DNA of 7,509 bases from Deltaproteobacteria bacterium (lineage in GTDB: Bacteria; Desulfobacterota; DSM-4660; Desulfatiglandales; B25-G16), in the NCBI GenBank assembly GCA_020355145.1, contig CP070660.1:1139327-1146835 (forward strand), given 5' to 3'. This document shows positions 1 to 5,756 of this stretch, in pieces. How positions within the stretch are numbered: the first letter of the stretch is position 1; each line of letters opens with the position of its first letter. The translations under genes and the position numbers were made by a program. The notes below the pieces were generated by a model that was not told the origin of the DNA, searched no databases, and was given only the letters and a program-made list of their open reading frames with translations.

Positions 1-2073
1 CATCTTTCTCGTTTCAAATTCCCCTTGCTTTCCCCTGTTCCACTGTTTTAAAGGCCTGAGATAACCAACCACCCTGGAGTAAATCTCACATTCAGCACCA
101 CATCTCTGGCATACCCTATGTTCTCCATTTAGATATCCATGAACAGGGCATACGCTAAATGTAGGGGTAAAGGTAAAATAAGGGAGATGATAATTCTCGC
201 AGATCTTTCGTACCAGTGACTTAATGCTACGGGGATTGGCAATCCTCTCACCTGCATAGATATGTAATACCGTTCCCCCCGTATATCTCTCCTGGATATC
301 ATCCTGCAAATCCAGGGCCTCGAAGATATCATCTGTGAAGTTAACTGGCAGATGGGTAGAATTGGTATAGAAGAATTGACCCTTATCCATGTGGCCTGCG
401 GATATGATGTCAGGATATATCTCCTTGTCAATCTTTGCCAAACTGTATGAGGTCCCCTCTGCTGGGGTGGCCTCAAGATTATAATTATTACCTGTTTCCT
501 CCTGAAAATCTATCAACATCTCCCTCATAAAATCCAACACCCTTATGGTAAATTCCCTCCCTTCGTTATCACCAACGGTTTTACCCAGAAGGTTTTGACA
601 GGCCTCATTCATTCCAACAAGCCCAATAGTTGAAAAATGATTCTTCCAGTATTCATCAAACCTCTCCTTTACATTCCTTAAATAGTATTTTGTATAAGGA
701 TAAAGACCCCCTTCCGTGAATCTCTCCAGGATCTTCCTCTTTATCTCCAAACTCTCTTTAGCCAGGATCATCAAATCCTTAAGCCGTCCAAAAAACTCAT
801 CCTCACTACCACTTAGATAGCCTATCCTTGGCATATTAATTGTCACAACTCCAATAGCGCCTGTCAAAGGATTTGAACCAAAGAGTCCGCCCCCCCTCTT
901 TTCTAACTGACGATTATCTATCCTCAACCTGCAACACATGCTTCGTGCGTCTCCTGGATTCATGTCTGAATTTACGAAATTGGAAAAATAGGGGACCCCG
1001 TATTTGGCCGTCATCTCCCATAGATCATCAAGAATGGGATTTCCCCACTCAAAGTCCCTTGTAATATTGTATGTTGGAATGGGAAAGGTAAAGACCCTTC
1101 CCCTGGCATCGCCCTCTGCCATTACCTCCAAAAAGGCCTTGTTAAACAAATCCATCTCCTTCTGAAAATCACTATAGGTATCATTTTGTGCCTCACCTCC
1201 GATAATAACACATTGGTCTGCATAGTATTCAGGGACGCTAAGGTCTAGCGTGACATTCGTAAAAGGGGTCTGGAATCCAACCCTGGTGGGCACATTGATG
1301 TTAAAGATAAACTCCTGTAAGGCCTGTTTTACCCCCTTATAATCTAACCCATCGAACCTTACAAAAGGTGCCAGCAAGGTATCAAAATTGGAGAATGCCT
1401 GGGCACCTGCCGCCTCTCCCTGAAGTGTATAGAAGAAATTCACGATCTGCCCCAGTGCGCTCCTGAGGTGTCTGGCGGGCCCACTTTCCACCTTTCCCCA
1501 TACCCCTCTGAATCCCTCAACCAATAAGTCAAATAGATCCCAACCCACACAGTAGACAGAGAGAAGGCTTAGATCATGAATGTGAAAATCACCCTGTATG
1601 TCCGCCTCCCTAATCTCTGGAGAGTAGATCTCATTCAGCCAATAGACCTTGCTAACCTCTGAGGAAACATAGTTGTTCAATCCCTGAAGAGAGAATGCCA
1701 TATTGCTGTTCTCATTAACCCTCCAGTCCGTCCTCTTTAGATATTGATCCACCAATGCAACACTTGCCTTATTGGTAATCTCTCTAATCCTTGCATGCTG
1801 ATCCCTATAGATAATATAGGCCTTGGCGGTTTTGCGATAAGTAGAGGAAAGCAGTACCTCCTCAACAATATCCTGAATCTCCTCTACTGTTGGCGTCTTT
1901 GTTACCCCGCCGAAGGCGGACTCGGCTAGATTTAAGACCTTGATAGTAAGCCTCCTGGCAGCCTTGTCGTCAAACTCCCCTGTTGCCTTTCCGGCCTTGG
2001 CAATGGCATTGGTAATCTTCTTGGCCTCAAAGGCAACTATCTTGCCATCTCTCTTTTCTATCTCCCTAAACAT
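1..2073 (-). CDS. nrdD: Anaerobic (class III) ribonucleoside-triphosphate reductase, 3' end cut by window edge
   Basis: Cytoplasmic glycyl-radical enzyme that reduces ribonucleoside triphosphates to deoxyribonucleotides without oxygen; the family is activated by the radical-SAM protein NrdG. The minus strand is open for 691 codons from ATG 2073 to base 1. Residues 1 to about 90 form an ATP-cone (IEKRDGKIVAFEAKKITNAI, then TPTVEEIQDIVE). The catalytic body carries GDFHIHD (161-167) and the cysteine-containing active-site stretch ARSMCCRLRID (Cys380, Cys381). The C-terminal metal-site region has CPVHGY (Cys642), CQRC (655-658) and Cys662, where one usual cysteine of the first pair is a histidine. 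The glycyl-radical motif SRVVGYLRP puts the radical at Gly670. The frame stays open past GKQGEFETRKM, so probably only a few residues are missing. A GGAGAGGGAG ribosome site (2078-2087) supports this start; the upstream ATG at 2087-2089 is out of frame. No nrdG is visible, and it could lie beyond the left edge. The gene is divergent from the riboswitch-receptor unit. Identification is from recognised motifs. Confidence 0.96.
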   Translation of the reverse strand, partial: MFREIEKRDGKIVAFEAKKITNAIAKAGKATGEFDDKAARRLTIKVLNLAESAFGGVTKTPTVEEIQDIVEEVLLSSTYRKTAKAYIIYRDQHARIREITNKASVALVDQYLKRTDWRVNENSNMAFSLQGLNNYVSSEVSKVYWLNEIYSPEIREADIQGDFHIHDLSLLSVYCVGWDLFDLLVEGFRGVWGKVESGPARHLRSALGQIVNFFYTLQGEAAGAQAFSNFDTLLAPFVRFDGLDYKGVKQALQEFIFNINVPTRVGFQTPFTNVTLDLSVPEYYADQCVIIGGEAQNDTYSDFQKEMDLFNKAFLEVMAEGDARGRVFTFPIPTYNITRDFEWGNPILDDLWEMTAKYGVPYFSNFVNSDMNPGDARSMCCRLRIDNRQLEKRGGGLFGSNPLTGAIGVVTINMPRIGYLSGSEDEFFGRLKDLMILAKESLEIKRKILERFTEGGLYPYTKYYLRNVKERFDEYWKNHFSTIGLVGMNEACQNLLGKTVGDNEGREFTIRVLDFMREMLIDFQEETGNNYNLEATPAEGTSYSLAKIDKEIYPDIISAGHMDKGQFFYTNSTHLPVNFTDDIFEALDLQDDIQERYTGGTVLHIYAGERIANPRSIKSLVRKICENYHLPYFTFTPTFSVCPVHGYLNGEHRVCQRCGAECEIYSRVVGYLRPLKQWNRGKQGEFETRKM
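1907..1919. repeat. Small GC palindrome inside nrdD
   Basis: CCGCCGAAGGCGG is a perfect 5-bp inverted repeat around GAA. Read in the nrdD frame it falls in LAESAFGGVTK of the ATP-cone and does not disturb the frame. A similar unit occurs in the second riboswitch (5394-5408), and a shorter one in the nrdD leader (2105-2114). This may be a dispersed palindromic unit of this genome or a coincidence. Confidence 0.4.
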
Positions 2074-2100
2074 GATACTCCCTCTCCATATATGTGTTCA

Positions 2101-2167
2101 CCTGCCGCAGGCGGGCTTAATAAATCCCCCTTTTTAGGGCCGGCCTTTCAGGCCATTGTTCCATGGC
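2101..2167 (-). other. Hairpin-rich 5' leader of nrdD
   Basis: Several inverted repeats lie between the predicted start (about 2185) and the nrdD ribosome site. They are GCCAT/ATGGC (2152-2156 with 2163-2167), GGCCT/AGGCC (2142-2146 with 2150-2154), a CCC/GGG pair around a T-rich loop (2128-2139), and CCTG/CAGG (2101-2104 with 2108-2111). The first two share bases 2152-2154, so they exclude each other. I recognise no known RNA family here. This may be an mRNA-stabilising or attenuating leader, or simply incidental structure. Confidence 0.35.
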
Positions 2168-2172
2168 ATTTT

Positions 2173-2188
2173 CCACAAGATATTGTGT
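2173..2188. promoter_or_regulatory. NrdR box, proximal copy at the nrdD transcription start
   Basis: CCACAAGATATTGTGT matches the known NrdR-box consensus ACACWATATATWGTGT at 14 of 16 positions and is a near-perfect dyad. NrdR is the conserved zinc-finger/ATP-cone repressor of ribonucleotide reductase genes, and its boxes usually come in pairs at their promoters. This copy spans the predicted start site of nrdD (about 2185), where binding would block transcription. The nrdR gene is not in the window. Confidence 0.75.
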
Positions 2189-2191
2189 TAA

Positions 2192-2220
2192 ATCATAATT
2201 GATGTGCAATATAAAGTCAA
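2192..2220 (-). promoter_or_regulatory. Sigma70-type promoter of nrdD
   Basis: On the minus strand, TTGACT (2220-2215) is followed after exactly 17 bases by TATGAT (2197-2192), close to the TTGACA/TATAAT consensus. The predicted transcript start is near 2185, giving a leader of about 110 nt before the nrdD ATG. Two NrdR-box-like sites overlap the -35/spacer region and the start site, which suggests a repressible promoter. Seen in sequence; activity is inferred. Confidence 0.8.
2203..2218. promoter_or_regulatory. NrdR box, distal weaker copy overlapping the -35
   Basis: GTGCAATATAAAGTCA matches the NrdR-box consensus at about 10 of 16 positions. It begins 30 bases from the start of the proximal box, close to the three-helical-turn spacing (31-32 bp) typical of paired NrdR boxes. 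It covers the spacer and part of the -35 element. It is weak alone and gains credibility from pairing with the box at 2173-2188. Confidence 0.5.
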
Positions 2221-2473
2221 TACGAAAAAAAGGGAATAGAACAGCCAAATGCACTTTTTTGTGTATCGGCTTCCTATGCAGGTCTTGAGGCACGTACAAG
2301 TGTCAGTCTTTATGATTAAAAGGACAGAGAGGAAAAGTTCAGATAAGTCAAATCATCTCAGTCGAACGATTATGACGTTCTGCATTAGGATGCGAGGGCA
2401 TAGATCAAAAATTGGTTGTTTGAATCCAGCAGAAGCACGAATGACAAGGTGAAAATATGGGTAAAAATTTCCC
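2221..2473. other. Gene-free intergenic stretch between divergent promoters
   Basis: About 250 bases lie between the nrdD promoter and the riboswitch promoter. An open frame at 2249-2452 (67 codons, plus strand) has no convincing ribosome site and no recognisable protein character. I see no tRNA, repeat family, attachment site or clear operator. A short dyad of GGG, A/T-rich core and CCC (2459-2473) abuts the next -35 element and could be an operator, but nothing else supports that. Confidence 0.5.
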
Positions 2474-2502
2474 TTGACTTTAATCTATCATTTCATTAAA
2501 AA
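2474..2502 (+). promoter_or_regulatory. Promoter of the cobalamin riboswitch-receptor transcript
   Basis: TTGACT (2474-2479) is a good -35. After 17 bases comes TAAAAA (2497-2502), a weak -10. The predicted start near 2509 falls just before the first pairing element of the riboswitch (2515). The second riboswitch of this window has the same arrangement, which raises confidence in both. Confidence 0.5.
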
Positions 2503-2510
2503 TTTCACTA

Positions 2511-2680
2511 TATGTTCAGGTGCTCGATAGAGCTTAATAGGGAACCCTGCTAAAATCAGGGATGGGCCCGCCGCTGTAATCGGGGACGAAAGCTGCAAAA
2601 TGCCACTGTTCTGCGCGAGACGGAATGGGAAGGCGCAGCAAATAGGGTAATCCGAAAGTCAGAAGACCTGCCTGAATGTA
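2511..2680 (+). ncRNA. Cobalamin riboswitch controlling the TonB-dependent receptor
   Basis: Senses a cobalamin, probably adenosylcobalamin, in the nascent mRNA. The conserved elements appear in the family order. The closing helix is TTCAGG (2515-2520) with CCTGAA (2671-2676). Next come GCTC-gata-GAGC (2522-2533), CCCTG/CAGGG (2545-2549 with 2557-2561), the CGCTGTAAT segment (2572-2580), the B12-box GCCACTG (2602-2608), GGGAAGG (2627-2633) within a CTGCGC/GCGCAG arm, and AGAAGACCTGCC (2661-2672). An intrinsic terminator follows about 65 bases later and the receptor ORF lies beyond it. The expected logic is that B12 binding favours termination and low B12 allows receptor synthesis. The assignment rests on direct recognition of the core motifs. 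Confidence 0.95.
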
Positions 2681-2739
2681 AGGCATAACCTTCGTGGACT
2701 GGGTTTAGCCTAAAGATCTTGAGGATAAAAAGGGGAAAT

Positions 2740-2774
2740 CCCCGGATCGGTTCTATTCGGTCCGGGGTTTTTTT
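2740..2774 (+). terminator. Intrinsic terminator, expression platform of the first riboswitch
   Basis: The 10-bp arms CCCCGGATCG (2740-2749) and CGGTCCGGGG (2758-2767), with one G-T wobble and an 8-base loop, are followed at once by seven T residues (2768-2774). Just upstream, GGGG at 2732-2735 can pair with CCCC at 2740-2743. That would break the terminator's 5' arm, so it is a candidate antiterminator switch. The terminator lies before the receptor, as expected for transcriptional control by the riboswitch. Confidence 0.9.
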
Positions 2775-2921
2775 GTTCGTGCTTAGATTGCGGAAGTTAA
2801 TTTAATAACGAGAACGGGAAAAGGAGATGGTAGTTCAGTAATTGATCAGATAAAGGTGTGCTTTAAACAATCTCAATACGAACAAAAAGGAATCATGATT
2901 TTTTAGTGAGGAGGTAGAATA

Positions 2922-5018
2922 ATGAAAAAGAAAATTGTTGTAATGAAGCTATTCGTCTTAATACTCATTCCAATCAATAGTCTCGTCTTTGCTCAAGCCT
3001 CTAAGGAAATACCGCAGCAAAAAGAGTTGATAGTATTAGAAGAAATAGTCGTTGTTGCCAGTAGAGAAAGCGAAGAGATTATTCGCATTCCGGCTAATGT
3101 AACAGTGATAACTGCAGAGGACATAGAAAGATCAACAGCAAAGGAAATAACAGAACTTCTAAGGGAAGAGGCTGGGATTATGGTCACAAACACCTCTGGT
3201 TCTACGCCAACTGGAATCACTGTGGAGGCGCGTGGATTTAACAACGGAGGTGGCAATGGCGGAAGAACCTTAGTGCTTGTAGACGGCTGGAAAGCTAACG
3301 AAGCGGATTCATCCAATCCGGATTGGGCTCTAATCCCCTTGCATAACATAGATAGAATAGAGGTAGTTCGTGGGCCAGCGACGGCCATCTATGGCGATTC
3401 GGCTATGGCTGCTGTAATAAACATCATCACTAAAAAGGGCATAGGCAGACCTATTATTGAGCTGGGAGCAGATGCGGGAAGTTGGCAGACATACGGTCAG
3501 AGAGCAACGGTACAGGGTTCTACACAAAGGTTTAGCTATTTTCTGTTCGGAAGCCGCAGTGAAGAGGACGGGTACAGAGATAACTCTAACTTTACAGCAC
3601 AGGATTGGACAGGCAACCTCTCCTACCAGTTGACTCCTGCAATCGAACTAACGCTGAAAGCTGGGTTCCATACTGACGACAGAGAACTTCCAGGGAGCCT
3701 GACTAGGAATGAAATACAAGCAGTTGGTAGGAGGGGTTCAGTAGTGGCCGGTGAAGATAAAAGGGAGACAGACCAATTCAATACGGTCCTCGGTGTCGAT
3801 ATTATCCCTGATGAGTACAATAAATTCTCTATGCTTTTTTACTACAACAACAACGAGGGTGATTCCCTCACCTCAATCCCGGGTTCTGGTTCTACGACTA
3901 TTGACGATGACGAAGATGACTACAGCCTTTCATTGAGATATGCATCTACATATGAAATATTTGGTAGGGAAAACAAGGCTATCTTAGGGATAGATTTGAT
4001 CAAGGAAGAAGTAGGATCAACAAGTTTTTCTAACTTTCCTGACCCCCTTTTCCCCTTTATCCAGAGGCAGACTACAAAGTACGAGAGGGAGCTATCAGGA
4101 GTTTACTTCCATGACAATTTTTCTATCACTGATAGCATTATTCTGGGCGCAGGGATAAGGTTCGACCGAGCAGCCTTCGATTTCTCCAGCCAAACCGAAA
4201 ACTTAATAAGCGGAACGACTTCGAGAACAGAAAGCGAGAAGGATTTTGATAGACTCAGCCCTAAGGCAACTGTCACATACCTTTTCACCGACAATATGAG
4301 TGCATATTTCAGTTATGCCAAGACCTTCAGGTTTCCAAACAGGGACGAACTAACAGGCTTCTTCGGTTTCGCACCAGAACTTTGCCCAGAGAAGGGAGAA
4401 AACTTCGAGGCAGGAATGAAAACGCGGTTTGGACCTAAATTCAGTAGTGGAATATCACTCTACCACATGACGGTCGAGGATGAGATATTATTCAGGGCAC
4501 CCAATGTGGGGGCCTTTGCTTTTGGGCAGAATGAGAATTTTGATGAAGTAGTACACAGGGGAATAGAAATATCTGCAGAATCAAGTATCATTCCGAGGAC
4601 AACACTTTTTGGAAGTTATACATTTGTGGACACAGAGATAGAAGAGGGCCCCTTTAAAGGATCGGATCTTCCTATTACCCCAAGACACTTGGGGTACATT
4701 GGAGCAAACATAGATTTTGGCGACGGTTTTACCTTATGGAATCGAGCTCGATTTGTCGGGAAGAGATTCCTGGCAAATGACCTGGCAAATACATTCGACA
4801 AACTTCCGGGATACGGTGTATGGGACGCAAAGCTATCTTATGCATATCAGGATACATGGGGGGATTTCTCAGCCTTCTTTGGACTAAACAATATCCTGGA
4901 TAAAGAATACGAGGAATTCGGCGGCATTGGCGGATACCCCTTTGGATCAAGGATAGGTTTCTTCCCCTCTCCTGAAAGGGGCTTTGTCGTCGGGGTGTCA
5001 TTTGGCTTAAGATTATAA
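2922..5018 (+). CDS. TonB-dependent outer-membrane receptor, probably cobalamin/corrinoid uptake (BtuB-like)
   Basis: Ligand-gated outer-membrane transporter of 698 residues, energised by TonB-ExbBD. The signal peptide has a basic start (MKKK), a hydrophobic core, and a likely cut after AQA (residues 24-26). The TonB box is EEIVVVAS (40-47). The plug domain spans about 54-172 and ends in the family signature IDRIEVVRGPATAIYGDSAMAAVINIITKK; two alanines stand where many receptors have glycines before VINIIT. The 22-strand-type barrel follows from about 185 to the end, with a late LNNILDKEYEEFGG motif. The last residue is Leu rather than the usual aromatic. AGGAGGT (2909-2915), 6 bases before the ATG, fixes the start. 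A cobalamin riboswitch and terminator precede the gene, so vitamin B12 or another corrinoid is the likely substrate. The substrate is inferred from that regulation, not from ligand-binding residues. Periplasmic and inner-membrane B12 transport genes are absent from the window. Confidence 0.93.
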   Translation: MKKKIVVMKLFVLILIPINSLVFAQASKEIPQQKELIVLEEIVVVASRESEEIIRIPANVTVITAEDIERSTAKEITELLREEAGIMVTNTSGSTPTGITVEARGFNNGGGNGGRTLVLVDGWKANEADSSNPDWALIPLHNIDRIEVVRGPATAIYGDSAMAAVINIITKKGIGRPIIELGADAGSWQTYGQRATVQGSTQRFSYFLFGSRSEEDGYRDNSNFTAQDWTGNLSYQLTPAIELTLKAGFHTDDRELPGSLTRNEIQAVGRRGSVVAGEDKRETDQFNTVLGVDIIPDEYNKFSMLFYYNNNEGDSLTSIPGSGSTTIDDDEDDYSLSLRYASTYEIFGRENKAILGIDLIKEEVGSTSFSNFPDPLFPFIQRQTTKYERELSGVYFHDNFSITDSIILGAGIRFDRAAFDFSSQTENLISGTTSRTESEKDFDRLSPKATVTYLFTDNMSAYFSYAKTFRFPNRDELTGFFGFAPELCPEKGENFEAGMKTRFGPKFSSGISLYHMTVEDEILFRAPNVGAFAFGQNENFDEVVHRGIEISAESSIIPRTTLFGSYTFVDTEIEEGPFKGSDLPITPRHLGYIGANIDFGDGFTLWNRARFVGKRFLANDLANTFDKLPGYGVWDAKLSYAYQDTWGDFSAFFGLNNILDKEYEEFGGIGGYPFGSRIGFFPSPERGFVVGVSFGLRL

Positions 5019-5035
5019 ACATAAAGCCTTGCAAG

Positions 5036-5235
5036 TTTGCAGCAGGTTATTTTGCCGAACGATTAATGCGAGGCTCACCTATAAATGGAGGTTGATCAAA
5101 GTCCTTGTTGGGGCGAATAATATTACAAATAAAGAATACTTAGCATTTGGGGGGATCACCAGTTTCCCAGTAGTCCACACCTTCTTTCCAGCACCGGAAA
5201 GAAACTGGCTTGCGGGACTTAAGAATGCCTTTTAA
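5036..5235 (+). pseudogene. 3' remnant of a second TonB-dependent receptor, frameshifted
   Basis: The open frame here encodes NARLTYKW, then VLVGANNITNKEYLAFGG, then FFPAPERNWLAG and a terminal AF. This aligns with the last roughly 55 residues of the intact receptor just upstream (DAKLSYAY, LNNILDKEYEEFGG, FFPSPERGFVVG). It ends in Phe, the usual last residue of outer-membrane barrels. Just upstream, a different frame reads FAAGYFA (5036-5056), matching the PGYGVWDAKL region of the family, so a frameshift at about 5054-5060 separates the two parts. Everything earlier in the gene (signal, plug, most of the barrel) is missing. The fragment starts only about 20 bases after the intact receptor's stop codon. 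DNA identity to the neighbour looks low, so it is a diverged tandem paralogue that lost its 5' part, not a recent duplication. Confidence 0.85.
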
Positions 5236-5255
5236 GCGTCTTTGTTCCCTTGAAG

Positions 5256-5284
5256 AAAAATCACATGCTGGATACCGCTCCAGC
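5256..5284 (-). terminator. Terminator-like hairpin after the minus-strand riboswitch
   Basis: On the minus strand GCTGGA (5284-5279) pairs with TCCAGC (5272-5267) around a 6-base loop, and five T residues follow (5260-5256). The T run starts about 6 bases after the stem, so this is a weaker terminator than the plus-strand one. It sits about 65 bases after the riboswitch core, the same distance as in the first riboswitch. A second CTGGA just upstream could compete for the TCCAG arm. Confidence 0.5.
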
Positions 5285-5347
5285 CGGCCTCCAGGACCTT
5301 TCCCTTAATGCCTCCGACCGGAAGCACGGAACTTATCAGGGCCCTTC

Positions 5348-5540
5348 CTGGCAGATCTTCTGGCTCCCCCGACCCCCTGGCTCGCCTTCCCAATCCGCCT
5401 ATGGCGGACCAGTGACTTTGACCCCCACGAGTGAGGGTATGCCAGAGAGATGGTTTCCCAGATCAACTGATCGGGGTCGGGATTACAGTAGCAGTCTTCT
5501 GCAGCGGATTCTCACCGCTTTCCCTTAACTCGAAGTCCAA
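5348..5540 (-). ncRNA. Second cobalamin riboswitch, orphan, facing the receptor region
   Basis: Read on the minus strand, the cobalamin riboswitch elements occur in family order: GGGAA (5524-5520), GCGGTGAGAATCCGC (5518-5504), CTGCTACTGTAATCCC, the B12-box-like GTCACTGG (5416-5409), a TCCGCC/GGCGGA arm (5408-5394), TTGGGAAGGCG (5393-5383), and GAGCCAGAAGATCTGCC ending near 5350. Extra arms, such as GATCA/TGATC around 5456-5471, make it longer than the first riboswitch. Several conserved positions deviate: GTCACTGG for GCCACTGG, GATCTGCC for GACCTGCC, GGACT where GGTGC is usual, and a closing helix of only about 4 bp (TTGG/CCAG). No minus-strand gene follows; transcription would run antisense to the receptor remnant and receptor. 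It is divergent from ortA. Identity is firm; functional status is uncertain. Confidence 0.9.
5394..5408. repeat. Small GC palindrome forming a riboswitch arm
   Basis: TCCGCCTATGGCGGA is a perfect 6-bp inverted repeat around TAT. It sits between the B12-box and the GGGAAGG element of the minus-strand riboswitch, where the family normally has a hairpin arm. Its likeness to 1907-1919 is striking, but a native role as the riboswitch arm explains it adequately. Confidence 0.5.
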
Positions 5541-5551
5541 TCTTTTATGGC

Positions 5552-5581
5552 TTACTAAGAAATAATGTCTCAGGTTGTCAA
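5552..5581 (-). promoter_or_regulatory. Candidate promoter of the minus-strand riboswitch
   Basis: A perfect -35 TTGACA (5581-5576) is followed after 18 bases by a poor -10, TAGTAA (5557-5552). The predicted start near 5545 falls about 5 bases before the first riboswitch helix, like the arrangement at the first riboswitch. The weak -10 keeps confidence moderate. Confidence 0.45.
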
Positions 5582-5661
5582 TATCTCTCTGACTAAATGG
5601 GCAAAATTCTTTAGAAAGCGCAATCTCAACATTAATGAAAAAGTGGAATCATAGAAAATAA

Positions 5662-5690
5662 TTGACATATTCTTTTGCATATAGTTAAAG
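5662..5690 (+). promoter_or_regulatory. Candidate promoter of ortAB
   Basis: A perfect -35 TTGACA (5662-5667) lies 17 bases before TTAAAG (5685-5690), a weak -10. TATAGT at 5680-5685 is a better -10 by sequence but is only 12 bases from this -35. Either gives a leader of roughly 60-70 nt before ortA. I see no riboswitch on this strand, so ortAB does not appear to be under direct B12 control. Confidence 0.5.
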
Positions 5691-5729
5691 AATTGGTGAA
5701 TACGGGCCCTTTGCGATATCTCCCCCCTG

Positions 5730-5747
5730 TTTCCTGAAGGAAAGGAG
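5730..5747 (+). promoter_or_regulatory. ortA ribosome-binding site with abutting hairpin
   Basis: The Shine-Dalgarno AAGGAG (5742-5747) lies 9 bases before the ortA ATG. TTTCC (5730-5734) pairs with GGAAA (5739-5743) across a TGAA tetraloop, and the stem takes up the first two bases of the Shine-Dalgarno. It could tune ribosome access modestly; the stem is short. Confidence 0.45.
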
Positions 5748-5756
5748 CAAACACCT

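Noticed and set aside
129..476. Minus-strand open frame of 115 codons
   Set aside because: It overlaps nrdD on the same strand in another frame. The nrdD frame carries the metal-site cysteines and glycyl-radical motif, so this one is a shadow.
1900..1925. Palindromic element inserted into nrdD as a mobile unit
   Set aside because: The surrounding ATP-cone reads normally through it without obvious extra residues, so insertion is not needed to explain it.
2249..2452. Plus-strand open frame of 67 codons in the gap before the first riboswitch
   Set aside because: No convincing ribosome site, no recognisable domain, and it starts within bases just upstream of the nrdD promoter. Chance is the simplest explanation.
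2993..3388. Minus-strand open frame of 131 codons opposite the receptor plug domain
   Set aside because: It is fully antisense to the signal peptide, TonB box and plug of a clear receptor; no independent signal.
4729..5034. Minus-strand open frame of 101 codons as the possible target gene of the orphan riboswitch
   Set aside because: It is antisense to the conserved receptor C-terminus, rich in Arg and Pro, and has only a weak ribosome site. The sequence is explained by the receptor on the other strand.
5019..5034. Terminator after the intact receptor
   Set aside because: TGCAA/TTGCA forms only a tiny stem with a 2-base loop and no T run follows, so no intrinsic terminator can be claimed.
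5250..5528. Plus-strand open frame of 92 codons starting with TTG
   Set aside because: It lies exactly antisense to the minus-strand cobalamin riboswitch. Its composition follows the RNA elements, and there is no protein signature.
5690..5725. Possible sigma54 promoter for ortAB, as seen for some amino-acid catabolic operons
   Set aside because: No GG and GC pair with the required 10-base spacing in a TGGCAC/TTGC context; the TTGACA at 5662 is better supported.
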